Counted from the first letter of the stretch, positions 1 to 8,852 are shown. The stretch: DNA of 64,000 nucleotides from Candidatus Gallimonas merdigallinarum (GCA_904373325.1 CAJFFP010000016.1:1-64000), one strand, 5' to 3'. Made by a program: numbers and translations. Notes: a model not told the origin generated them from the sequence alone.

Positions 1-487
1 CTGCGGGCACGGAATTGCCGCTGATAAAGGCAATTCCTTAGTTCGCCATGCGCGCACAGCGCACCGCGCTGCTGCGCATTACGCATGGCTCACCCTCAAC
101 GAGGGAGGCGAGTTATAATCACTCGCGCAAAGAGCCTACGCCTCCGCCCGTCTCAGCGACACCAAGGTAGTGTGTCGCCTGCGGTACTTCGCGCGTAGCG
201 CTCGTGCGCCACTTCGTCAAAATTATTTTGCAAGCAAGACTTTCTCCTCGTGTCGAACACAAATTGTCGCTGAAATGGCAATTTCTTAGTTCGCGGCGCG
301 CGCACACCGCACTGCGGTGATACGCATAACGCGCCGCTCAACCCTGCGCCCGCGCCCCTATTTGCCGCTCACGCGGTTTACGCGGAAAAGTGAAGGCGGC
401 GTTTATTATGTTGCCATGAACGCCGCCGGGAAAAACCGCGTGCAGAGCGCAGGCGAACACGGGGTTTTTTAAAAATCTGTGAACGTT
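1..487 (-). repeat. Composite hairpin element A (one arm plus central modules), cut by the window start
   Basis: This gap downstream of clpP has no credible gene and is filled with repeat modules found elsewhere in the window. Visible modules are the AATTGCC/GGCAATT hairpin near 13-37, a CCTC..GAGG hairpin near 92-108, a second copy of the AATTG-type module near 261-283, the GCCGC-tcac-GCGG stem (P1, 364-376) and the P2 stem GGCGGCGTT/AACGCCGCC (395-427) with the conserved loop tattatgttgcc. It closes with CTGTGAAC at 477-484, five bases from the clpP stop codon. The terminal P4 hairpin has decayed here. Read with clpP, the element starts with GTTCAC right after the stop. Confidence 0.75.
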
Positions 488-489
488 CC

Positions 490-1086
490 TCAACGCTTTT
501 CGTACACTCTGTCGATGAGTCCGTACGCGAGCGCTTCGTCTGCGGAGAGGTAATTGTCGCGGTCGGTATCGCGCTCGACCACGTCGACGGGTTTGCCCGT
601 ATTCTCGGCAAGAATCTTGTTCATCTTCGCCTTGATGCGGAGAATGTGTTCCGCCTGAATCTTGATGTCGCTCGCCTGACCCTGCGCGCCGCCGAGGGGC
701 TGATGGATCATGATCTCGCTGTTTTTGAGCGCGTAGCGTTTGCCCTTCGCGCCCGCCGCGAGCAGGAACGCCCCCATCGACGCCGCAAGCCCGATACAGA
801 TGGTGGAAACGTCGCACTTGATGTAATTCATCGTATCGAAAATCGCCATGCCCGCGGAGACGGAGCCGCCCGGGCTGTTGATGTAAAGGCTGATATCCTT
901 GGTGGGGTCTTTCCCTTCCAGATAGATGAGCTGCGCCACGACGGTATTCGCCATCGCGTCGTCGATCTCCCCGCTCAGAAAAATGATGCGGTCTTCCAGA
1001 AGGCGGGAATAGAGGTCGTAACTTCTTTCACCGCTCGACGTACGCTCGACAACGTAGGGAATGAGCACGTTCTTTTCCATAGCCAT
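490..1086 (-). CDS. clpP: ATP-dependent Clp protease proteolytic subunit
   Basis: Serine peptidase of family S14 that forms the double-heptamer chamber of ClpXP/ClpCP in the cytosol. The 198-residue product has the usual family length. The nucleophile Ser103 lies in GLAASMGAF, the His128 in MIHQP, and the Asp in ERDTDRD (171-177), so the triad is complete. The chosen ATG follows GGAGG with eight bases between; a second Met two codons later is an alternative. It lies 24 bp downstream of tig on the same strand, the common tig-clpP(-clpX) arrangement; clpX, if present, is outside the window beyond repeat element A. The divergent neighbour rqcH makes tails that ClpP is known to help degrade in Bacillus. 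Confidence 0.97.
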   Translation of the reverse strand: MAMEKNVLIPYVVERTSSGERSYDLYSRLLEDRIIFLSGEIDDAMANTVVAQLIYLEGKDPTKDISLYINSPGGSVSAGMAIFDTMNYIKCDVSTICIGLAASMGAFLLAAGAKGKRYALKNSEIMIHQPLGGAQGQASDIKIQAEHILRIKAKMNKILAENTGKPVDVVERDTDRDNYLSADEALAYGLIDRVYEKR

Positions 1087-1110
1087 GCGAAAGCCTCCTG
1101 CCTTGGGAAC

Positions 1111-2412
1111 TTATTTTGCCTCTGCAACAAACATTTCGTTGTTTGCCTGCAAGTAATCGAAGAGCTTGGTGACCTTGATGTCCCCTTCGATATATTCGAG
1201 CTGACGGGGATCCATCGTCTTTCTGTACTCTTCCGCCTCCTTGCCGACGCTCGCAGCCTGCTCCGCGACCTTGTCTGCGATCTCCGCCTCCGTCGCCTCG
1301 ATATTCAGCTCCTTGATGAGCTTCTCGACGATGAGCTGGTGCAGGACGGTGCGGCGCGCCTCTTCCTCGAAGTGCTTCTTGTACTCGTCGCGCGTCTGGT
1401 TGACGTATTTGAGATAGTCGTCAAGTTTGATGCCCTGATACATCAGGCTGTACTCCATTCTCTGCATGGAATACTCTTCCTGTTTCTCGATCATGGCGTC
1501 GGGGATCTCCGCCGTTGCACCTTTGGCGATCTCGGTGATGATGGAGTTCTCCGTCTCGTTGAGGGAACGGGACGCCGCCGCCTTTTCGAGGCGCTCGCGC
1601 ACCTTGGCGCGGTATGCGTCCACGCTGTCGCTCCCCACTTTCTTTGCGAACTCTTCGTTGAGTTCGGGCAGCACCTTGCCCGTGATCTTATGCACGGTGA
1701 CGGTGAACACGGCGGGCTTGCCTTTGAGGTTTTCCGCCTGATAGTCCTCGGGGAAGGTGACGTTTACGTCCTTCGTCTCGCCGACGTTCATGCCGACGAC
1801 CTGCTCCTCGAACCCTGCGATGAACTGCCCTGCGCCGAGCGTGAGGTCGTACCCCTGCGCCGAACCGCCGTCGAACGCCACGCCGTCCATCTTTCCTTCA
1901 AAATCGATGTTGACGGTATCGCCGTTCTGCGCGGCACGGTCGGTGACGTCCACGCTCTCGGCGAAGCGCTCGCGGGTGCTGTCGATTTCCTTGTCAACGT
2001 CGGCGTCCGTAACAGTATACTCGAATTTCTCGATTTTTATACCCGTGTATTTCTCGATGGTGACGTCGGGCTTGACGGGCGTCGTTGCCGTGAGCACGAC
2101 CTTCTCGTCCGAGATCTCCTCCACGGACAGCGCGGGATCGCCCACGGGGGTGAAGTTCTCTTTCTCCTTTTCGAGAATGGCGGGATAGTGCTCCGCGAAG
2201 AGGTCGTTGAGCGCGTCTTCATAGAAGAGACCCTTGCCGTAGTACATTTCGAGAACGTGCTTGGGCACCTTGCCCTTGCGGAAGCCGTTGACCGCGAACT
2301 TCTTGCGGTTATCAAGGTAAGCCTTGTCGTTCGCGGCAGCCCATTCTTCGGGCGTGAAGGTGATCGCGATCTTGACGGTGCTCTTTTCTGCGGGTGTTAC
2401 TGTGTAGTTCAT
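1111..2412 (-). CDS. tig: Trigger factor, ribosome-bound chaperone / peptidyl-prolyl isomerase
   Basis: Chaperone that binds near the ribosomal exit tunnel (uL23) and shields nascent chains. The 433 residues show the N-terminal ribosome-binding signature GFRKGKVP (43-50), a central FKBP-type PPIase domain (about 150-240, with GDTVNIDFEGKMDG), and a long helical C-terminal chaperone domain. The start ATG at 2412 is preceded by GGAG seven to ten bases upstream. It heads the tig-clpP pair and is transcribed away from rqcH. A possible -10 (TAAAAT) lies in the shared 170-bp gap, but its -35 is weak. Confidence 0.97.
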   Translation of the reverse strand: MNYTVTPAEKSTVKIAITFTPEEWAAANDKAYLDNRKKFAVNGFRKGKVPKHVLEMYYGKGLFYEDALNDLFAEHYPAILEKEKENFTPVGDPALSVEEISDEKVVLTATTPVKPDVTIEKYTGIKIEKFEYTVTDADVDKEIDSTRERFAESVDVTDRAAQNGDTVNIDFEGKMDGVAFDGGSAQGYDLTLGAGQFIAGFEEQVVGMNVGETKDVNVTFPEDYQAENLKGKPAVFTVTVHKITGKVLPELNEEFAKKVGSDSVDAYRAKVRERLEKAAASRSLNETENSIITEIAKGATAEIPDAMIEKQEEYSMQRMEYSLMYQGIKLDDYLKYVNQTRDEYKKHFEEEARRTVLHQLIVEKLIKELNIEATEAEIADKVAEQAASVGKEAEEYRKTMDPRQLEYIEGDIKVTKLFDYLQANNEMFVAEAK

Positions 2413-2495
2413 GATTTTTACTCCGATTGACTGTGAGATTTTTTCCAGACGGGTTTATTTTACCATATCGGCGCGAGAAAGAAAAGCATTTTTCA

Positions 2496-2524
2496 TTTAC
2501 ATTTTGCCTTTTTTCGGGTATAAT
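2496..2524 (+). promoter_or_regulatory. Sigma-A-type promoter of rqcH
   Basis: TTTACA (2496-2501) and TATAAT (2519-2524) are separated by 17 bp. The predicted transcript starts near 2531 and gives a leader of about 55 nt with an AAAGGAG ribosome site ahead of the ATG at 2586. Confidence 0.75.
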
Positions 2525-2585
2525 TGGGTCATACGGCTCTGCGGGAAAGACATTTTTTCCGCAGAAAAGCAGGAAAGGAGCAACT

Positions 2586-4229
2586 ATGCCGCAGGACGCT
2601 TTTACCCTCCGCCTCACGGCGCGGGAACTTGACGCCGCGCTCACGGGCGGGCGCGTGAACAGGATCAATCAGCCCGAACGGGAGGAACTCTCCTTTATTA
2701 TATACACGGGAAAACGCACCGTTAAACTCACGCTCAACGTAAATGCGTCCGATTGCGGCGCATATTTTTCGGAGGACGACCGCGAAAATCCGCTCGTCGC
2801 GCCCAATTTCTGCATGCTGCTGCGCAAGCACCTGCAAAGCGCGGAAATTTTAAGCGTGGAACAGGTCGGATTCGAGCGCATTCTCGCGTTCCGTTTCCGC
2901 TGCGTCTCCGATTTTTCCACCGCCGAGCGCGTTTTATACGCCGAGATCATGGGGAAATACTCCAACCTGCTCCTCACCGAAAACGGCGTGATTTTAGGCG
3001 CGCTCAAAACGACGTCCGCCGACGAAGCGACAAAGCGCATGATCCTTGCGGGCGCGAAATACGTTCTGCCCGCCCCGCAGGATAAGGTCAACCCCTCCGA
3101 CCGCGCCGCGCTCCGCCGCCTGTGCGACTGCGTTACGGGCGACTTGGAACACTTCCTCTTCACGCGGGTCGCGGGGCTTGCGCCCTGCACGGCGCGCATG
3201 ATCGCCGAAGGATACCGCGGCGGCGATCTTGCCGATCATGTGTACGGCTTTATCTTTTCCGACGAAACGCAGCCCTGCGTTCTGGAACGCGACGGCGGCG
3301 CGGTGGATTTTTACGCGCGGGCGGTGCAGGGCGCGAAACCGTTTGAGACGCTCTCCGCCGCGCAGACGTACTTCTATGCGAAACGGCGCGCGCAGAAAAC
3401 GCTGGAAGGCGCACGTCGCAGGCTGACGGCGGCGGTCAATACGGCGATCAAAAAACAGGAAAAACGCCTTGCGCAGATCTCGGAAAAACAAAAAGAGGCG
3501 CAGTCGTGCGAGACGGTGCGCGTCAAGGGAGAACTCCTCACCGCGAACCTTTACGCGCTCGAACGCGGCATGAAATCGTGCGAGCTGATCAACTTTTACG
3601 ACGAAGCGGGCGGCACGATGAAAATCGCGCTCGACCCGACGCTGACGCCCGCGCAGAACGCGCAGGCATACTTCAAAAAATACCGCAAGCAAAAGCGCAC
3701 GTTGGAGGCGCTCGCCCCGCAGGAAAAGGAGACGCGCGCCGAACTCGACTATCTCGGGAGCGTTCTCCCCTTCCTCGCATCGGCGGGATCGCTCGACGAT
3801 CTGACGGCGGCGGAAGAGGAACTCACGGACATGGGGCTTGTGAAAGCGCCGCAGACGCGTACGAAAAAGAAGCGCCCCGAGATCCCGTTCCGCGCGTACG
3901 AAAAGGACGGATTCCGCATCTATGCGGGGCGGAGCAACGTTCAGAACGACCGCCTTATCCGCGCGGGCGCGCCCGACGACGTCTGGCTGCACGCGCGTGG
4001 GCTGCATTCCTGCCACGTCGTGATCAGAACGGACGGAAAGCCCGTACCCGACGGCGTACTCGCCTTTGCGGCGGGCGTCTGCGCGAAATATTCTGCGGGA
4101 AAAGGCGAAAAAATCCCCGTCGACTACTGCCCTGTCCGCCGCGTGAAAAAGCCCCCGAAGAGCAAGCCGGGGTTCGTGACCTACACCGATTTTCAGACGA
4201 TTCTGGGCGACCCTGCCCTCGCGGAATAA
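2586..4229 (+). CDS. rqcH: RqcH / NFACT-family ribosome quality control factor
   Basis: Bacterial Rqc2 homologue. Family members bind obstructed 50S subunits with peptidyl-tRNA and direct alanine tailing for degradation. The 547-residue product shows NFACT-N (about 1-200, with NFCMLLRKHL at 74-83), a helix-hairpin and coiled-coil centre (about 270-430, Lys/Glu/Gln rich), and a C-terminal NFACT-R domain (VWLHARGLHSCHVV). The start at 2586 follows AAAGGAG; a longer in-frame extension to 2427 would run through the promoter. At the position of Bacillus RqcH Asp97-Arg98, this protein has Glu97-Arg98. It is divergent from tig-clpP, an apt setting for a nascent-chain quality control factor. Confidence 0.93.
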   Translation: MPQDAFTLRLTARELDAALTGGRVNRINQPEREELSFIIYTGKRTVKLTLNVNASDCGAYFSEDDRENPLVAPNFCMLLRKHLQSAEILSVEQVGFERILAFRFRCVSDFSTAERVLYAEIMGKYSNLLLTENGVILGALKTTSADEATKRMILAGAKYVLPAPQDKVNPSDRAALRRLCDCVTGDLEHFLFTRVAGLAPCTARMIAEGYRGGDLADHVYGFIFSDETQPCVLERDGGAVDFYARAVQGAKPFETLSAAQTYFYAKRRAQKTLEGARRRLTAAVNTAIKKQEKRLAQISEKQKEAQSCETVRVKGELLTANLYALERGMKSCELINFYDEAGGTMKIALDPTLTPAQNAQAYFKKYRKQKRTLEALAPQEKETRAELDYLGSVLPFLASAGSLDDLTAAEEELTDMGLVKAPQTRTKKKRPEIPFRAYEKDGFRIYAGRSNVQNDRLIRAGAPDDVWLHARGLHSCHVVIRTDGKPVPDGVLAFAAGVCAKYSAGKGEKIPVDYCPVRRVKKPPKSKPGFVTYTDFQTILGDPALAE

Positions 4230-4286
4230 ACGGATTTTTTGGCAAAAGTCCTTTCCCCGTCATCATTCCCCCGCCTTTTATCATGC

Positions 4287-4318
4287 AAAAGCCGCCCGCC
4301 TGAATTCAGGCGGGCGGC
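4287..4318 (-). terminator. Intrinsic terminator of the 216-residue gene, shared with rqcH
   Basis: Perfect 14-bp inverted repeat GCCGCCCGCCTGAA/TTCAGGCGGGCGGC at 4291-4318. On the minus strand it is followed by TTTTG, fitting termination of the gene that ends at 4339. It lies between two convergent genes and may act in both directions. Confidence 0.75.
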
Positions 4319-4338
4319 TCGATCGCGCAGAATATTTG

Positions 4339-4989
4339 TTACTTTTTGCAGCAGCCTTTGCCCTGCGGGTAGAGCGGCAGCTCAAAGAATCCCGAGCAGA
4401 CTTCCTGCGAGTACTCCTGTGCGGGCGGAATGGCGCAATAGCCGTAAGACGGCACAAGCAGTTCCACCTGCATGGCGACTTTGAGAATACAGGTGACGCA
4501 CGCGCTGACGGTGAACGTGCCGTCGTCGTTGAACGTACCCTCGGGCGAGACGCAGCTCGCCACAGCCGTCACCGTAAAGGGCATGACGGACGCGGCGGGG
4601 ACGTACATCAGCACGTCTTCGCTGAGCGTGATCGCGCTCGTCGCCTTGCCTTCCCGACCCGCGGCGTCCGTGTAGACGACTTCGACAGGTACGGTGATCG
4701 TTGCCTGTACGCGCGCGCAGCAGGAATCGGGCTGACGCTCCACGGAAAGATCGGAGACGATGCCGACGCCCGTAAGCGAGCGGGCGCTCACAAAAGTAAG
4801 CGGATATGTAGGATCTGCGGGCGTGGGGTCGGTGAGCGTAAGCGTATAATTTTCGAGGCGGGTCTGGATAATGCCTGCGTCGAAGATCTTCTCAACCTGA
4901 ATACACACTTTTTCGCAGAGACCGTTCAACGGATTGCCCGTAATGGGTCCGGGACAGTGGTCCGAAGAAAAATTGGAAAAAAACGACAT
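4339..4989 (-). CDS. Conserved clostridial protein of unknown function with N-terminal CPGPITGNPL motif
   Basis: I recognise the type but no function: proteins beginning near CPGPITGNPLNGLCEKVC and ending near VCSGFFELPLYPQG are widespread in Clostridia. The 216-residue product has no signal peptide or membrane segment. It carries Cys residues near the N-terminus (CPGP, LCEKVC), in the middle (SCCARV, ASCVSP, ACVTC) and at the C-terminal end (GKGCCKK). The alternating hydrophobic pattern (VQATITVPVEVVYTD, CILKVAMQVELLVP) suggests a mostly beta-strand fold. A spore or cell-surface structural role is possible but is only inference. The start ATG at 4989 follows GGAGGTAACC. It stands alone with its own terminator. 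Confidence 0.8.
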   Translation of the reverse strand: MSFFSNFSSDHCPGPITGNPLNGLCEKVCIQVEKIFDAGIIQTRLENYTLTLTDPTPADPTYPLTFVSARSLTGVGIVSDLSVERQPDSCCARVQATITVPVEVVYTDAAGREGKATSAITLSEDVLMYVPAASVMPFTVTAVASCVSPEGTFNDDGTFTVSACVTCILKVAMQVELLVPSYGYCAIPPAQEYSQEVCSGFFELPLYPQGKGCCKK

Positions 4990-5007
4990 TGGTTACCTCC
5001 GTATAAA

Positions 5008-5024
5008 TAGAACGTAGCGTTCTA
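5008..5024. promoter_or_regulatory. Inverted repeat upstream of the 216-residue gene, possible operator
   Basis: TAGAACG-tag-CGTTCTA is a perfect 7-3-7 palindrome about 19 bp upstream of the start codon at 4989. It is either a regulator site or a small hairpin in the leader. The GAAC half-sites are five bases apart, so it does not fit the GAAC-N4-GTTC LexA box. No convincing sigma-A promoter was found beside it. Confidence 0.35.
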
Positions 5025-5127
5025 TTCCATGTTATGCCGACGACCGATATTTTGCGCACCCCCTGCCCACAGGGAAAAAGTGTTCGTCATAATTACAGAT
5101 ATAAGCAGAGTTTCCCTGTTATAAAAT

Positions 5128-5494
5128 GGTTGCAAAAGGCGTCACTTTTGCTATAAATCACTCGCGCAAGCAAAATCACATTTTGCACCAATGTTATAAA
5201 ATAACGTTGCAAAAGGCGTCACTTTTGCTATAAATCACTCGCGCAAGCAAAATCACATTTTGCACCAATGTTATAAAATAACGTTGCAAAAGGCGTCACT
5301 GCGTTATGCCTTTTGCGCCTCAATTTGCCGCTCACGCGGCTTTCCCGAAAAGGTGAATTCGCGCGAAGTATTGTGGTTGTGCCCTTAAAATTCGCGCGAA
5401 GAGGAAAAACGAACGGTTAGCGAACAGCGTGCCCGTTGGTTTTTCCTCAAATCACGACTTTTTTCCGCGTCAGCTCGCGGAAAAAAGTGTGAAC
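5128..5494 (-). repeat. Composite hairpin element B with tandem 77-bp repeat
   Basis: Single-armed element ending flush with the LysM gene. Reading towards GTGAAC (5489-5494) it shows the GCAAAAGGC/GCCTTTTGC hairpin, GCCGC-tcac-GCGGC (P1), a P2 stem TTCGCGCGAA/TTCGCGCGAA, a P3 stem GAGGAAAAAC/GTTTTTCCTC, and P4 CTTTTTTCCGCG/CGCGGAAAAAAG. Its left part (5130-5283) is two direct copies of a 77-bp unit starting TTGCAAAAGGCGTCAC; a third copy begins at 5284 and runs into P1. No gene is seen in the 500-bp gap. Confidence 0.8.
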
Positions 5495-5497
5495 ACT

Positions 5498-5764
5498 TTA
5501 TATTATTACCTCCTGCCCCGGGTACAGGCAGCGGGTGCCGTTGCGCGCCTCGAAACGCTCGGCGGAGCCGCACAGCATGGCGCGCGACTCTCCCCCCTGC
5601 ACGCGGTACAGATTGCCCGACGGCGGAATAAAAAGCACCTGCCCCGTGCGCGGTTCTTCTGTAAGATGATTGACGGCGGCGAGCAGGCGCGCGGTCACGC
5701 CGAAGGCGCGGGCGATCGACGAAAGCGTCTGCCCGTGCCTGACGCGGTAATACGCACGGCGCAT
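5498..5764 (-). CDS. Small LysM-domain protein
   Basis: Peptidoglycan-binding LysM protein of 88 residues. A first LysM repeat is clear (YYRVRHGQTLSSIARAFGV, then LLAAVNHL and GQVLFIP). A second degenerate one follows (NLYRVQGGES ... LYPGQEVII). There is no signal peptide or catalytic domain, so it resembles the small cytosolic or spore-associated LysM proteins of Clostridia rather than a hydrolase. The ATG at 5764 is preferred; an in-frame GTG at 5779 would sit directly on the GAGG ribosome-site-like sequence. The stop codon lies three bases from repeat element B. It is divergent from the SpoVB-like flippase. Confidence 0.75.
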   Translation of the reverse strand: MRRAYYRVRHGQTLSSIARAFGVTARLLAAVNHLTEEPRTGQVLFIPPSGNLYRVQGGESRAMLCGSAERFEARNGTRCLYPGQEVII

Positions 5765-5835
5765 AAGACAAAGTTCCACGCCTCTATCTTATGCGCGAAA
5801 ACATAAAAAGGTGCGCGTCATGAATAGAATACAAC

Positions 5836-7353
5836 ATGAATTTGTACCGCACCGCCGCCGTGGTGACCGTTTTTTCCGCGGCGGAACACTGCCTCGGATT
5901 TTTATACCGTATCCTGCTCTCTCGGATGCTCGGCTCGGAGGGGCTGGGCGTCTATCAGGTCGCGCTTACGGTGTTTTCCGTCTTTCTGACCGTCTCTTCG
6001 AGCGGACTGCCCGTCACCCTCTCGCGCACCATCTCCAAACACCGCGCAAACGGGCTGCGTTCCCGCGAGCACGCCGCCACGAGCGCCGCCGTCCTGCTGT
6101 CGCTTGCGTGCAGCGTTCCCGTAACCATTCTCCTCTTTCTCCTTCGTGAACAGTTCTCGCAGGTATTTTCCGACCCGCGCTGCGCGGATCTCTTCTATAT
6201 TCTTCTGCCCGGGCTGATCTTTACCTCGGTGTACGCCGTCGTCCGCGGGAGTTTCTGGGGAAACAAACGCTTCCTCGCCTATTCGCTGGTGGAACTGTGC
6301 GAGGAGATGATCCGCATCTGCGTGGGCGTGATCCTGCTCGTGTTCGTTCAGACGACGCTCGCGGACGTCAACCGCGCGGCGTTCGCGGTGCTCATTTCCT
6401 ACCTCTGTTCGTTCGCGCTCGCGCTGGGATATTACTTCTTCAAGGGCGGGAAATTCCGCTCTCCCAAGGGAGAACTCAGACCGCTCTTTGCCTCCTCCCT
6501 CCCCGTGACGACGATGCGCACATCCTCTTCTCTGATGAGTTCGCTCATCTCCGTCCTCTTCCCCCTGCGTATGCAGGCGGCAGGATTCACCGCCGCGTAC
6601 GCCATGAGCGAATACGGCGTGGTGTACGGCATGGTGACGCCCGTCATGGCGATCCCGTGCGCGTTCATCGGCTCGATCGCGCTGGTGCTCGTACCCGAAC
6701 TTTCCGAACACTTCTACAAGGGCAGAACGGAGGAAGTCAACGCGCTCACGCGGCGGGCGCTCTCGACGACCCTGCTCATTGCGGGACTTCTGCTCCCCTT
6801 CTATATCGTCTGCGGCGAGGACGTGGGCGTGTTCCTGTACTCCAACGCGCGGAGCGGCGGCATGATCGCGGGGTGCGCGCTCATGCTCGTTCCGATGAGC
6901 CTCACGCTGATCTGCACGAGTATGCTCAATTCGATGGGCTGCGAAAAACACACGCTGGGCATCTTTCTGGCGGGGTCGGGCGCGATGCTCCTCTGTACCC
7001 TGTTCCTGCCGAAATATCTCGGCGGCGGCGCGCTCCTTGCGGGAATGGCGTGCGATTCGTGCATCACCGCCCTGCTCTCCCTGCTTCTGATCTGCAAAAA
7101 GACGGGCAGACTGCGCATGGGGCAGTACTGCCTCCGCCTTGCCGCGGCGGTTCTCCCCTCCGTCGGGCTGGGCGCGGTAGCGCATCTCCTCTTCGTGCGG
7201 ACGCTCGGGTACTTTCCCGCGTTCGCGCTCACGATGATCGTGACCGCCGCGGGCGAACTTCTCTTCTTCGGACTATTGCGTCTCGTGGACGTACGCGCCC
7301 TCTTTGCACGGTTTACACGAATTTTTAAGAAAAAAGGCAAAAAAATTTCATAG
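5836..7353 (+). CDS. SpoVB/MurJ-like MOP-superfamily polysaccharide flippase
   Basis: Integral membrane flippase of the oligosaccharidyl-lipid/polysaccharide branch of the MOP superfamily, related to stage V sporulation protein B and to lipid II flippases. The 505-residue product is almost entirely hydrophobic with about 14 predicted helices. The typical opening is present (GFLYRILLSRMLGSEGLGVYQ). The C-terminus is short and basic (RIFKKKGKKIS). Its substrate, lipid II or a spore-cortex/exopolysaccharide precursor, cannot be settled from sequence. There is no good ribosome site before the ATG; a TAGAAT lies five bases upstream, so a leaderless message is possible but weakly supported. Confidence 0.85.
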   Translation: MNLYRTAAVVTVFSAAEHCLGFLYRILLSRMLGSEGLGVYQVALTVFSVFLTVSSSGLPVTLSRTISKHRANGLRSREHAATSAAVLLSLACSVPVTILLFLLREQFSQVFSDPRCADLFYILLPGLIFTSVYAVVRGSFWGNKRFLAYSLVELCEEMIRICVGVILLVFVQTTLADVNRAAFAVLISYLCSFALALGYYFFKGGKFRSPKGELRPLFASSLPVTTMRTSSSLMSSLISVLFPLRMQAAGFTAAYAMSEYGVVYGMVTPVMAIPCAFIGSIALVLVPELSEHFYKGRTEEVNALTRRALSTTLLIAGLLLPFYIVCGEDVGVFLYSNARSGGMIAGCALMLVPMSLTLICTSMLNSMGCEKHTLGIFLAGSGAMLLCTLFLPKYLGGGALLAGMACDSCITALLSLLLICKKTGRLRMGQYCLRLAAAVLPSVGLGAVAHLLFVRTLGYFPAFALTMIVTAAGELLFFGLLRLVDVRALFARFTRIFKKKGKKIS

Positions 7354-7358
7354 CAGTC

Positions 7359-7387
7359 TTGATATTGCCCCGCATTTATGATACAAT
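7359..7387 (+). promoter_or_regulatory. Sigma-A-type promoter of pgi
   Basis: TTGATA (7359-7364) and TACAAT (7382-7387) with a 17-bp spacer, about 38 bp before the pgi start. The leader carries ATCGGAGG as ribosome site. Confidence 0.75.
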
Positions 7388-7424
7388 GGATACAATATCG
7401 ATAATCGGAGGATAAAAACACGGT

Positions 7425-8852
7425 ATGAAACTGACCGAAGAAATGCGCAAAGCCATGCGCGTAACGGTGGATTACACCAACATGACGGACAAGTATCTGG
7501 GCGACAAGGGCATCTCGGAAAAGACGCTCGACGCGCACAAGAAGATTGCGAAAGCGGCGCACGCCTATGTGAGCGAGAACCGCGGCAAAGACGAACTCTT
7601 CATGGGCTGGACGGAGCTTCCGTACAATCAGGGCGAGATCGTGGCGGATATTCTCGAAACGGCGAAGCTCGTCCGCAAGAAATTCAATTACTTCGTCGTG
7701 CTCGGCATCGGCGGTTCGGCGCTCGGTCCCACGATGGCGTTCAACGCGCTCTGCCACCTGCACTACAACGATCTGCCCAAGTCCAAGCGCCGCGGTCCCA
7801 AGTTCTTCGTGGAAGACAACGTCGACCCCGTCCGCATGAAGGAACTGCTGGACATCATCGACGTCAAAAAGACCTGCTTCAACGTCATCTCCAAGTCGGG
7901 TGCGACGAGCGAGACGATGGCGCAGTACCTCATCATCTCCGACCTTCTCAAAAAAGAGGGCGTGAACATTAAGGAAAACGTCATCTTCACGACGGACGCC
8001 GCGAAGGGCAACCTCGTGAAGATCTCCAAGGAACTCGGCGGCGTCAAGAGCTACGTTCTTCCCGACGGCGTCGGCGGACGTTTCTCCGAACTCTGCCCCG
8101 TGGGACTTCTTCCCGCGGCGGTGCTCGGCATCGACATCAAAACGCTTTTGAAGGGCGCGGCGTACATGGATAAGCTGTGCAAAACGGCGGATCTCAAAAA
8201 GAATCCCGCGCTCCTGTGCGCAACGCTGCAATACATTGCGATGAACGACGGCAAGAATATCGGCGTTCTCATGCCCTATTCGGATAACCTGCGCTATGTT
8301 TCCGATTGGTACGCGCAGCTCTGGGCGGAATCGCTCGGCAAGAACGTGACGCTCGACGGCACGCCCTGCAACGTGGGTCAGACGCCCGTCAAGGCGCTCG
8401 GCGTCACCGACCAGCACTCGCAGGTACAGCTCTATACCGAAGGTCCGTACGACAAAGTCGTCACCTTCCTCTCGGTCGGGAGCTACAAGGAAAAGACGCC
8501 CATCCCTCACGGCTGCGAAAACATTCCTGACGTCTCCTTCCTCGGCGGCCATACGATGGAAGAGCTGATTCAGGCGGAAAACAAGGCGACGGCGCACGCG
8601 CTGACGATGGCGGGCAGACTCAACTACACCATTACCCTTCCCGAAGTCAACGAGTTCACGCTTGGCCAGCTCCTGTTCCTCTTTGAGTTGCAGACGGCTT
8701 ACGCGGGCGCGATGTTCAACATCAACACTTTCAATCAGCCCGGCGTGGAAGCGGGCAAGAAGGCGACGTTCGCGCTCCTCGGCAAGCCCGGGTACGCAGA
8801 GAAGAAGGCGGAACTCGACGCCGCCGCGCCCGACGCAAACTATATCGTATAA
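7425..8852 (+). CDS. pgi: Glucose-6-phosphate isomerase
   Basis: Interconverts glucose 6-phosphate and fructose 6-phosphate in glycolysis and gluconeogenesis. The 475-residue protein belongs to the shorter bacterial/Firmicute form. Visible motifs are the sugar-phosphate-binding loop GIGGSALGP, the SIS-domain signature ISKSGATSET, and a DQHSQVQLYTEGP segment near the second PROSITE signature. The C-terminal segment carries the substrate-binding KATAHAL region. It has its own promoter and is followed by a strong hairpin terminator, so it is monocistronic. Confidence 0.96.
   Translation: MKLTEEMRKAMRVTVDYTNMTDKYLGDKGISEKTLDAHKKIAKAAHAYVSENRGKDELFMGWTELPYNQGEIVADILETAKLVRKKFNYFVVLGIGGSALGPTMAFNALCHLHYNDLPKSKRRGPKFFVEDNVDPVRMKELLDIIDVKKTCFNVISKSGATSETMAQYLIISDLLKKEGVNIKENVIFTTDAAKGNLVKISKELGGVKSYVLPDGVGGRFSELCPVGLLPAAVLGIDIKTLLKGAAYMDKLCKTADLKKNPALLCATLQYIAMNDGKNIGVLMPYSDNLRYVSDWYAQLWAESLGKNVTLDGTPCNVGQTPVKALGVTDQHSQVQLYTEGPYDKVVTFLSVGSYKEKTPIPHGCENIPDVSFLGGHTMEELIQAENKATAHALTMAGRLNYTITLPEVNEFTLGQLLFLFELQTAYAGAMFNINTFNQPGVEAGKKATFALLGKPGYAEKKAELDAAAPDANYIV

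Noticed and set aside
5008..5024. LexA/SOS box upstream of the 216-residue gene
   Set aside because: GAAC half-sites are separated by five bases rather than the four of the Firmicute consensus and the gene is not a known SOS member.
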